From Motacilla alba alba (taxonomy: Eukaryota; Chordata; Aves; Passeriformes; Motacillidae), in the NCBI RefSeq assembly GCF_015832195.1, contig NC_052031.1, positions 12,091,850 to 12,155,849 of the forward strand: a stretch of DNA of 64,000 nucleotides, read 5' to 3'. This document shows, in pieces, positions 49,801 to 58,717 of the stretch (its first letter is position 1; every line of letters begins with the position of its first letter). Both the position numbers and the translations under genes were made by a program. Under the pieces are notes generated by a model. It was not told where the DNA came from. It worked only from the letters and a program-made list of their open reading frames with translations, and searched no databases.

Positions 49801-50301
49801 ACGGCAGCCCGGACACCGACGGCTCCGGGACGGCGCGGCCGCTGCCCGGCCGGACCCGATGCGGGTCCCTGGCGTTGCGGGCAGGGGCCGCTCGGAGCCG
49901 CGCTCAGACCCCCGCCCCAGCGGCGCCGGCAGAGCGCCGGCTCCCGCCGGAGGGAACCGCGGCGCCGCGGAGGCCGCGGGCCGCCCGCCCTTGCCCCGGC
50001 AGGGGCTCCCCCGGGGGAGGTGGGGGGCGGCAGCCGCCCCGCTCCCGCCGCCCGGCCAGGGCAGCCGCGGCAGCCCCGCCGGTGATGCGCGCCCCGCGCC
50101 TCCGCCGCGCCGTCCCCCGGCACCGAGAGGGCACCGCCGCCTCGCCCCGGCCGGTCCCCCGCGCCCCGGTCGGCCCCTTCCCCAGCCGCGCGGGGAACTC
50201 GGCGCCCCGGTTCTCCCCCCGCTGCTGCCCCGGCGAGGCGGAGACGCCCCCGGGTGCCGGAGCCCCCCCCGGGTGCCGGAGCCCCCCCGCCGCCATCTCA
50301 C

Positions 50302-50500
50302 CGTTGGCCAGTGCCGCGGGGCAGCGCGCGCCGCACGCAACGGCGGCGGGAGCGCGAGGCGGCGGCGGGAAGGCGCGCGCGAGGCAACAGCTGGCGGGGG
50401 AAGCGGGAAGGGGGGGGGAGCGGCGCGCGCGTCCAGGCGCCAGCGGCGGCAGCAACAGCGCGCCACCCGCGCGCGCCGCCGGGCCGGGGGGCGGGGCCAG
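50302..50500 (-). other. PHTF2: Inferred non-coding first exon of PHTF2
   Basis: The first coding exon has an acceptor upstream, so a 5' UTR exon must exist to the right. On the minus strand a donor CCAACG|GTGAGA ends an exon at 50302, inside the CpG island. It is followed by ATGGCGGC, a YY1-like element. The start at about 50500 is a guess. No transcript evidence is available, and other first exons in the island are possible. Confidence 0.4.
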
Positions 50501-50879
50501 CGCGGGCCAGTAGCCAGCGGCGGCCCCTCCGCCTCTGTGGGCGGGGCCGAGGCGTGACTGGCGGCTGAACAGCCCAACGAGAGCGCGAGGGAGGCGGGGC
50601 TGCGCTTGACTGACAGGCGGAGGGGCGGAGGCGGGGCCGCTATGACAGATAGCCTTTTGCACCAATCGGAGACGGGGGCGGGGCTCCAGGCTGACCCGCG
50701 CCGGCCGCCATGGGCGGCCCGAGCTCGAAGGGCGTCACCGACGGCCGAAATAGGAAGGCGGGATTAACTTGAGCGACGTGTCCGTGGCCCAATGACAATG
50801 GAGGGCGGCAGGACGCGCGTCCCCGCTGGCCAATAGCCGGCGCGGGGCGGGTGAGGGAGGCGGGCGGTGCCCTGAGGCG

Positions 50880-50955
50880 GAGCGGGAGGGGAGGGCCCCG
50901 CGCCCCCTCAGCTGAGCGCGGGCCCCGCGGACCGGGGGATGCGCCGGGATCTGCG
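50880..50955 (+). other. TMEM60: Inferred non-coding first exon of TMEM60
   Basis: The coding exon of TMEM60 begins at an acceptor, so a 5' UTR exon is required. The best donor on the right side of the island is GATCTGCG|GTAGGT, ending an exon at 50955; a second possible donor (GTAG|GTGACG) is 4 nt further. The start is an estimate, placed some 50-90 nt after the last CCAAT box. Confidence 0.4.
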
Positions 50956-53900
50956 GTAGGTGACGGGCAGCGAGGGGCCTTCCGCCTCCGGGACCTCCGG
51001 CACGGCCGGGGAAGCGGGGCCTGGCGGGACAAGGCCGTGAGGCCGAGGGAGGGGCCGAGTTTGTGAATACAAAGCTGTGTTTAAATGGGGTTTTAAGCCG
51101 GGCCTACCGCAGTATTTCTTTCCAAGTGTTAAACTACACATGCGATCCGAATAGGCTCTAAAAATGTATTTAATCGAACTGGGGTTCTGTTTAATATGGT
51201 TTTATCATAATACGAATTTCAGGACTTTTTTAGGCGATGCTCAGGGTTTAAATCTAAGTGTATAGGTTCATGTTATTATCACTGAACTGAGTGTCGTGTG
51301 TAAGTTGCCCTCTTTATTTTTTTCTTCTAAACAGGACAGTTTTAGTTATGCAGTTATGCATCCTCGTTATGCAGATCATCCCACCAAGGTCAGTGATGCT
51401 CCTTGGATAGTTCCTCACTGAAAATATTCACTCTCTAATTATGTCGGTCCTTTAATAAGAGTCAAGAGCTTTTTTATATTCACACTCTGACATCCCATCC
51501 ATGTTCTCTCTGAAGAGCCAGTCCAGACCTGTAGCACAGCTGCATCCTTTTCCCAGTGTCACCCAGCTTGCTGGGATGGCTGGGCTCTAGCAAAGAGTCT
51601 GCCCATCATCTTCATCAAATGCTCCACGTAATCAAACCCTTCGTTGTTATGTGTCAGCTCTGTATCCAGCTCTCAGCCTTCAAAATCTGGTAGCTTTCTT
51701 TACTTGGACTCTTAGATCTCCAAAGTACACTTGGATTTTCTTGAGTTTTCATCTCAAAATGCCTCTAAAACTGACTGGAGCTTTGCAGTCCTGCCTGATC
51801 CAGCAGTAACATCTGCTAGATCAGAGAAAGGCAGTGTAACTTCTTCCCATGCTGAATTTTCTGCCTGTTTTTTCCAGTTGTTGCAAAGTGGTTCTTAGTA
51901 AACTGGAAGTATTTTCAAGTGAACAACCTTCAAACTGAGCAGCCCCATGTAATACATCTTCAGTAGCTTTGTGTTTCCTCCAGAGACAGGTGATAGCACC
52001 TTCTTTGAGTATCTCATAACCTGATACTTCTAGGAGTGTTGAGTTTCTTTTTTCCTTTCAGACCCAAGTTTCCAGTCCGTTTCTGTTTGGTTTCTGCTTT
52101 CTCCAGTTTGCTAATAAGAGAGTCTCCTTCTTGTAGTGTTTGTAGCATTGATTTCCAGAGCTGGTTTTGAAAAACATTCTCATGAAAAGAATGTCAAAAC
52201 TTCCTTTCAGACCATGACTGCTCCCTGTAGCCACAGACTTGCACTTGAGACTATTGGAAGTGTTTTCAAAATACTGGAAATGCTTTAGGCCAGACATAGT
52301 AATGGTTCTGTAATCCCCTGCCAGCTGGTTTAGGTTTGTTTCTGTAACAAGAGCAAGACAATGCCGTCTAAACCTCCTCCAATTTTTTTGTCCCCTTAAC
52401 TCTTGAGTGCTGCTTCTGAGTTTCCCCTCTTTCCCAACGAAGAGAGGGGTGGGGGGTCTTGGTTCCACCCTGTCAGGAACTGCCTTTAACCAGACCCTTT
52501 GGTGATCTGAGCAGAACTGAGACTGTGAAAAGCAAAACTACAAAATCCTACTTCAGACTTTCTTTTTTTTTTCTGGTTCAGCTCAGGGAACTGGCCTGAT
52601 TTGGACACAAGTGTCAGCCCCAAAACAAAGAGGGGATGCACTGACTGCAAATCCAATTTAGATTATTTTAGCTAAAACTGGATCTTCTCACAAGAAATCT
52701 TACTCAATCAAATCCACTAAATCAAATCCATTCAAACTTCAAACCCAGATTGAACAAAATAGTAGATCTGTTCGTTGAACTGTGAATCAGACGATGCAGA
52801 TTTAAACTGATGGATGATTTGAGTGATGTACAAAATTGTTTTCCCCTCACTGTAAAATAGTAGGTCATCTCATAACCAGTTGAGACAGCAACTTTTATTT
52901 CCCTCCTTCCGGCAGCAGATCTTATCTGAGCACAGAATTTGTTCAACTTCCTAATCTGGCAAAAAACTATTCCAGTTAAAAAAAAAAAAAGGTGGCAGTA
53001 GATTTGTAGATTTCTGCGTGTTGGGTGAGTTCAGCAGCCACAGCCAGGTGATGTTGTGTGCCTTGGTGATAACACACAGGAAGCAGCAGCAGCTCTGGGC
53101 ACAGAGGGGAAGCAGCTCTTGTCCTTCCCTCAGCATCTGGTGCTGAGGATTCAGTGCTTCAGAACACGTCACACTTTCAGTAATTCAAGTATTCTTCTAG
53201 TCTGGAACAAATGAAAGCTCATTTTCTTATTTCGGGTGAAAGACTATTTGTGTTCTAAAGGGAATTAGTAAAAATTTTAACTCAAATTTTTGAAATCACT
53301 AAAATACCTATTTCAGCACCATTTCACAGGTAAAATGTGTTCATTTTTGTAGCATAAAATCTAGAGGAAGATCACAGTCCTTCACGCTTCTGTTTTTTAC
53401 TCTTGTAGTGAAAGGCTTTTGGCAGATGCAGTGGTAAAAACAATCTAGTTAGCAAGATAAAAACTTCACTTTCATGACTGTCAGTGCAGATGCATTTGTC
53501 TTGTTTTTCTTTTGTCATGACTACAGAGAAATTTAAATATCCTACCCAGCCAATAAACCTGTCAGCCAGTGTCTGGAATACTTGAGATACCTGCCAAAAA
53601 GCAAACCTTATCTGTGGCTTTTAGTAATTTCAAGATTGCTGGCTGACAGAAAGCTGGGCAGTGCTCCCTGGCTCAGCCTGGGCGCAGATCAGCTCAGCTG
53701 CAGCTCTGCAAACTGCAGCATCCCTCCGAGGGTTTTTGTGCTCCTTTGTGCTGCTGGTTCACGTTTCACTGTGGTTGTTTTGTTACATACAGAGAACTGT
53801 TACATTTTGTTTTCAAGTGTTAGCTATGAGTGCCTCAGTACTGGTGGGAAATGGATCTAAACATATTCTTAGCATTCAAAAATCCCCAAATGAGTCTGAC

Positions 53901-54167
53901 AGCTTGTTTAGGATTAAAGTACAGTTTGTTTCACGGAACAAATTTAGATGAAGGCAGTTACACAGCTGACTTAAGGCACTCCAAGGGAATGGTGGACGGG
54001 AACCAACACTGCTCAGCTGAGCATGCTAATTATGAAAGCGCTAGGAAGCAGTATGTGGGTGAGGAGTGGGAAAGCAAGAGCAAGGAATTGGTCTCCTTTA
54101 TGGAAAATGCCTAATGGTGGTGTAGTGCCATCTTTTGATGCCTTCCCTCCCCTTTTTGTTTTGTTAG
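50956..54167 (+). other. TMEM60: TMEM60 intron
   Basis: A 3.2-kb intron between the inferred first exon and the coding exon, comparable to the roughly 4-kb intron in human. Its 51.3-52.7 kb part is less AT-rich than the surroundings. Read on the minus strand, it looks like decayed coding sequence in several frames (see findings). A T-run lies at 52562-52572 and an A-run at 52979-52991. Open frames at 53582-54114 run into the coding exon's acceptor region and resemble no family I know. Confidence 0.6.
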
Positions 54168-54209
54168 GTTGTTGCTGACAGCGAAGGCCTTCCTCTCAAA
54201 GCTGTTTAA

Positions 54210-54614
54210 ATGAGAATGTCCCTGGCGCAAAGAGTGCTGCTGACATGGCTTTTTACCTTACTCTTCCTGATCATGCTGGTGCTGAAGTTGGATGAGAAAG
54301 CACCGTGGAACTGGTTCCTCATTTTCATTCCAGTGTGGATATTTGACACAATTCTCCTCGTTATGTTAATTGTAAAAATGGCTGGACGCTGCAAGTCTGG
54401 CTTTGACCCCCGCAATGGCTCCCAGAACATGAAGAAGAAAGTCTGGTACCTCATTGCCATGCTGCTGAAATTGGCCTTCTGCCTGGCGCTGTGTGCGAAG
54501 CTGCAGCGATTCACCACCATGAAACTGGCCTACGTGTTCATCCCGCTCTGGGCCTTGCTGCTTGGGGGCATGGTGGAACTTGGATATAACATCTTCTATG
54601 TACGAAGAGACTAG
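54210..54614 (+). CDS. TMEM60: TMEM60, four-pass membrane protein
   Basis: A complete 134-codon single-exon coding region for transmembrane protein 60, a small membrane protein related to the TMEM185 family; its biochemical role is unknown. It begins MRMSLAQRVLLTWLFTLLFL and shows four hydrophobic segments, about residues 9-27, 33-55, 78-96 and 106-129. A polar loop with CKSGFDPRNGSQN lies between segments two and three, and the end is FYVRRD. Human TMEM60 is 133 residues and nearly identical through the first 60. A second ATG lies two codons in, but the first is conserved in the family. The exon starts at an acceptor TTTTGTTAG at 54167, leaving a 42-nt 5' UTR piece. It is transcribed divergently from PHTF2. 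The intact frame and conservation argue against a retrocopy. Confidence 0.96.
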   Translation: MRMSLAQRVLLTWLFTLLFLIMLVLKLDEKAPWNWFLIFIPVWIFDTILLVMLIVKMAGRCKSGFDPRNGSQNMKKKVWYLIAMLLKLAFCLALCAKLQRFTTMKLAYVFIPLWALLLGGMVELGYNIFYVRRD

Positions 54615-54803
54615 GCTGTGCCAGCTGGCTTCCAGTGCCAAGACTGGCACCAAATTACTAGATTATTACCATTTTGCCACAAATTTGATCTTCAAACTAG
54701 AAAGCCAAATGAGTCAAGCTGGAGACTTAAGCTAAAGCAGACTGAAGACTGAAAGTAGACGTGTTTCATTTTTTTTATTTTAAAACTCACATATGCTCTT
54801 GTA

Positions 54804-54809
54804 AATAAA
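54804..54809 (+). terminator. TMEM60: TMEM60 poly(A) signal AATAAA
   Basis: A canonical AATAAA 190 nt after the stop codon, followed by a GT-rich stretch (GTATTTGTTC) suitable as a downstream element. It would give a compact mRNA. Confidence 0.75.
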
Positions 54810-56397
54810 AGTATTTGTTCAACATAAGCTGTTCTAATATGATTACTGGTATTTGTTACATGGAACAAGATATGGGTTCTTTGTGTGCAGGTAGAAGACC
54901 TTGTCAAAGAACCCACAAATATTCTACCCAGAGTATTCAGCACATTGAGTAATCCTGGGAAAGAGGACTGACATTTTCTGCTACTCATGCTGTAAGTCAA
55001 GAAATAACCAGTTATTTCCATAAGGAGCTAAATTTGCTTTAAAAATCAGTAACAATTGACAGCAGCCAAATAAGAGCAAGAAAAGGAATAAAGTAATACA
55101 CTTTTTTTTTTTTTGACAGTGAGATTCCATTACCAGTGTAAAAATAAGCAGTTTTCTAAGCTGCTGAAACAGCCCTTAACCAGTATGTTACCTTAGGGAA
55201 CACACTTGGTAGCTGAGCTGTGCCAGCAGTCCTGAGATCCAGAGAAGAGGGAGACAATGATGATTCCTTTCCAAGTGAGACATCAGCAATGTTGCTAGAG
55301 ACTGAAAATACAGGGTGAGTATACAATACTGCATTTATACCTGCCCAAAGTGGTACTTGAACAAGACAGTTTTCAGTAGCCAAGGATATGAAATTTTTGG
55401 GGGTGAAGCCTTGGCTTCATGGAGCACTAGCAAACTCAGATGTGAGGAAATGACCTTTTCCAGGTAACAAGCGAATAGAACTTCAGGGAAGAACTGGAGC
55501 TACAAGTGTATTTTGTGGACTGAAGTGCTCTTCCAGGAGATACAGTAACACCAAATTCAAATGTAGCAGTTATCTGGGACATTATTAACAAGCACGCTGA
55601 AAGTACTGATCCATTCCTAGAGACAAAAGAACGGCAAGTGAATGAAAAACAGTCTAGGGTAACAGGACATACCTAGACAAGCGTCTCACTAATAAAATGA
55701 TAAGTATGTACATTCAACTGTACTTGTCTGTGGAAAAAAAGTCTTCCTGAAGTGTTTGGATTTACTCTTGCTGTTTCATCACACAGACGTGGACAAAAAC
55801 ACAGAGGAACCATATTGTGGCAGACTGCTGAAAAAGCTTTAAGAAAAAACCATGTTCCATACTAAGGCGATGAATCTCAGTTCAGAATAGCAGGTAACAA
55901 ATGATCTATAAAATGAATTTAAGTCGTATTTATTTCAGAGTGGCTGACTGTCCTACCTTGCTAAAGGAGAAGCCAGGAAAAGACAGAGACAAAAGAATTC
56001 TAAACAGTAGCTGTTGTTTAAAAAAATGTAAAATATTTATAAACTCATTATTGCAACAACTCATTGGCTTTTACTAAGCAAACCCATGTACCCAGCCCCA
56101 AGATATGCACATCAGGTCATTTATGGGGAGTGCCTAGCAGGAACAGTTCTTTGGAGGAGGTGTAGCTATGCATTCTGTAGTTCTGAAAAATACTTAATCT
56201 TGCTCTGTGTTTCAGACTTTTTGCCCATTTATGTGAGGTTTCCGTGGAGAACTGACTTCCTTCAGTCTTGAGTGATTTTTCAAGTAAAATTGGCACTTGT
56301 GACGAGGATGAGCTGCGGGGAGGGGGTACAATAATCTCAGAACACGCTCTGAACCTGCTGGCTACAGGAGCTGTGAGAGAGAGCACACGTGTAGGTG

Positions 56398-56736
56398 CCA
56401 CAGGTACCCGTGTGTGGGGTGGAGAACAGGGTGCTGTGTGTGGGGTGCAGAGAACAGGGTACCCATGTGTGGGGTGAGAGAACAGGGTGCTGTGTGTGGG
56501 GTGAGAGAACAGGGTACCCCTGTGTGGGGTGCAGAGAACAGGGTGCTGTGTGTGGGTGGGGAGAACAGGGTACCCGTGTGTGGGGTGAGAGAACAGGGTG
56601 CTGTGTGTGGGTGGGGAGAACAGGGTACCCGTGTGTGGGGTGAGAGAACAGGGTGCTGTGTGTGGGGCAGAGAGAACAGGGTGCTGTGTGTGGGGTGAGA
56701 GAACACGGTACCCGTGTGTGGGGTGCAGAGAACAGG
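56398..56736. repeat. 28-bp minisatellite, about 12 copies, with two alternating unit types
   Basis: The units share GAGAACAGGGT and TGTGTGGGGTG and are spaced 27-29 bp. They mostly alternate between a type with GGTACCCGTGTG and a type with GGTGCTGTGTG, giving a higher-order period of about 56 bp. Variants (GTGCAGAGAAC, GTGAGAGAAC, GTGGGGAGAAC) distinguish individual units. Open frames across the array, including a 249-codon one on the minus strand, are consequences of the repeat. It lies 1.6 kb beyond the TMEM60 poly(A) signal. Confidence 0.95.
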
Positions 56737-58594
56737 CTTCATCTGCACATCCCACTTGGTTCTGTTCTGCAAATGGGAGCCCAGGCAATGGAGCCCCTGC
56801 CTGGAATGGAATGCCCCTCCATGGCAGGCAGTCTAAACTTTGTGCATTTCTTATGGCTGCTTTCAAATTTATGAAGAGTATCTAAAGCCCTACCTCCAAT
56901 TCAGGTGAACTTTGATGACCCACTTAACAAGCAGTGACACAAGTGTGTGACAAGCATTCAAGCAGCTCAGACAACTCCATTTTAGCTCCACACACACACA
57001 CTTACCTGTGGTAGATATGGGACCAAACATAAAATAACACCCATAGTGCCTTCCCCTCTGACGATTCTGGAAAAATAAAATTCCAAAATTCCAAACCCCC
57101 TTGTTCAGAGAATGCCAGAACAGCCCCATGCTGCTCAGGAGAGCTGACGATGGTGATTGTTATGACATGAAACAAAAGATGGAAGAACAAGAACTGGCTT
57201 CATTGGAACTTGGTGTATTATTAGCAAGATAGGCCATGAATGGTGACTGCCCCCTTAATAAACCCCTTCTCTTCCACAGATGTAACAATTATCTAAAAGT
57301 TTGGCATCTCTAATTAAATAGAATCACACACAGTCCTTACAAACCTCCTTGTAATTGTTGCCTCTAATTCAATAGAAAAAGATCAGCAATTTCAGTTTTG
57401 GTTGTGGGTTTGGCTTTCTTTTTTCATTTTTTTGAAGGTTTACAAACCTTGAAACAAATTATTTGGAAAGCTGAAGCAGATGCTTCTAGCTGGTGTCATA
57501 TCAAGTTCCTTGTCCTTACAGGGGAACTTGGACAAGAGCATGATCCCTTTTGAGAATTTTGTGTCATTTTTAACTGACCTGAACAGTGCTGAGATCTTCA
57601 GTGTTGCTTCTCTGCCTTATCAGAACTTCACTCAGAAGGATCTGTGATACAAAGTTCACTATAGCCCACTGTGACCTTTCCAGAAACAGCTGCAGGAATT
57701 AATTACATCTCTTGATAATTACATTGTTCTCAAAGGCGCTGAGCACAGCTTGGAAGTGGAACTGATGCTCCTCACACATTTTCCTAAATTTGCCAACTGC
57801 TCTTCAGGAACAAGATAAAACAAGTGAAAAGCAAATTTGCTGAAGGTGGCAGGGAAAAGGAGAGCTCCATGCTGAGATGGCTTACACTGATTTGTGATAA
57901 AAAAGGCACAAGGATGTTGTCTCAGCTCCCTGCAGCAGCTGATGGGGGGCAAAGAAGAGAACTTGGCCTTTGTTTTAAACTGCAATTCAAAAGCTTGTTG
58001 AAACCAAATGGAAGTATTTCTCTGTACTGATGATATATATTGGACATGGGAAGATACATTCCACATAATTTCTCTCTTTCCATCATTTATACAAGTTTGA
58101 ACACTTCAGCATGCATTGCAGGTGAGTATCTGCTTTTGTCTGATCATTAACACGTGTGAAAGGTCACGAAACTGAAATTTTCAATTGCCACTTCTTACTG
58201 GTTTTCTTGATTTGTCACCATTTAAGGACAGTATCCAGTTTTGTGTTCTGTTTATACTTGAAAAATGGAGTTCTGTGACATGTGCATCCCCAGCTATAAC
58301 GAAGTTTAACCTGAATGCTCTGAGAACATGTGCAGACACACACAAAAAGCACTGCCAGGCACAGAGGGCAGTATCAAAGCTGGAACTAGCACAGCACAGG
58401 GGTACACAACCATCTGAGAGATGTATTATCAGTAGTATTTTCTGACACATCTGCATCATAGTACAGAAGCAAAATGTTTGCCTAACCTCATGAAAATTTT
58501 CACATTTCCACAGTGTAAAAAAGTTGGGTGACACAAAGTGGAATTGAAAGTGAAAATTATGAGACTCCTAGAAAATCAGAATTTTAACATCAGG

Positions 58595-58717
58595 TGTTGT
58601 CACAGACGTATTTTATGAAAATCCTTTTTCCACGATTTTCTTCTCCTGAGAAGCTGAGGAGCCTCAGGAAAGAAAATGTAAACAATTACTATCTGCTGCT
58701 GTGGAATGCAACAAGGT
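58595..58717 (+). mobile_element. Probable endogenous-retrovirus LTR-like fragment
   Basis: The block TGTTGTCACAGACGTATTTT followed by TTCTTCTCCTGAGAAGCTGA, GGAGCCTCAGGAAAGAAAAT and TCTGCTGCTGTGGAATGCAA resembles a repeat I recall as widespread in songbird genomes and classed as an LTR of an ERV family. Only about 120 bp is recognisable and no retroviral gene lies next to it. The family assignment is from memory. Confidence 0.4.

Larger units (their letters stand above)
36106..50301 (-). other. PHTF2: PHTF2 5' UTR intron (about 14.2 kb)
   Basis: Lies between the inferred first exon and the ATG exon. It carries an inverted pair of CR1 pieces (36.86-37.78 kb), a 44-bp imperfect duplication, a TA repeat, a probable old CR1 remnant (45.9 kb), a 37-bp tandem repeat and a CR1 tail (46.7-46.8 kb). 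I see no exon with good coding character. The longest open stretch (39497-39976, plus strand) starts at GTG and resembles nothing known. Large first introns of this kind often hold enhancers, but nothing in the sequence alone identifies one. Confidence 0.6.
49640..51060. promoter_or_regulatory. CpG island, shared bidirectional promoter of PHTF2 (-) and TMEM60 (+)
   Basis: About 1.4 kb of very GC- and CpG-rich DNA in otherwise AT-rich surroundings. Three plus-strand CCAAT boxes lie at 50662-50666, 50789-50793 and 50830-50834. GC boxes (GGGGCGGGGC type) are frequent between 50470 and 50690. A CCGCCAT YY1-like motif is at 50290-50296 and another (GCCGCCATGG) at about 50704. There is no evident TATA box. 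The head-to-head arrangement is that known for human TMEM60 and PHTF2, whose starts are a few hundred bases apart. Long open frames on both strands here are a by-product of the base composition, not genes. Confidence 0.85.
54168..54825 (+). other. TMEM60: TMEM60 second (terminal) exon with 3' UTR
   Basis: The acceptor is a pyrimidine-rich tract ending TTTTGTTTTGTTAG, with the AG at 54166-54167. The coding region is 54210-54614 and a short 3' UTR of about 200 nt follows. The end is estimated some 15-20 nt after the poly(A) signal. Confidence 0.75.

Noticed and set aside
49641..50665. Several open frames of 130-296 codons on both strands in the CpG island
   Set aside because: They are Ala/Arg/Pro/Gly-rich in every frame, overlap one another on both strands, and stop where GC content falls. 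This is expected of CpG islands, where stop codons are rare.
53582..54114. Open frames just before the TMEM60 coding exon, considered as extra coding exons
   Set aside because: TMEM60 is complete without them. They end before the acceptor at 54167 and resemble no known protein.
56398..56736. Regular 28-bp units considered as a CRISPR array
   Set aside because: There are no unique spacers between repeats; the units are directly adjacent. The context is a vertebrate genome.
56117..56866. 249-codon minus-strand frame and overlapping plus-strand frames
   Set aside because: They consist mainly of the translated 28-bp minisatellite (His-Pro-Thr or Trp-Gly-Arg repeats), with no start context or splice signals.
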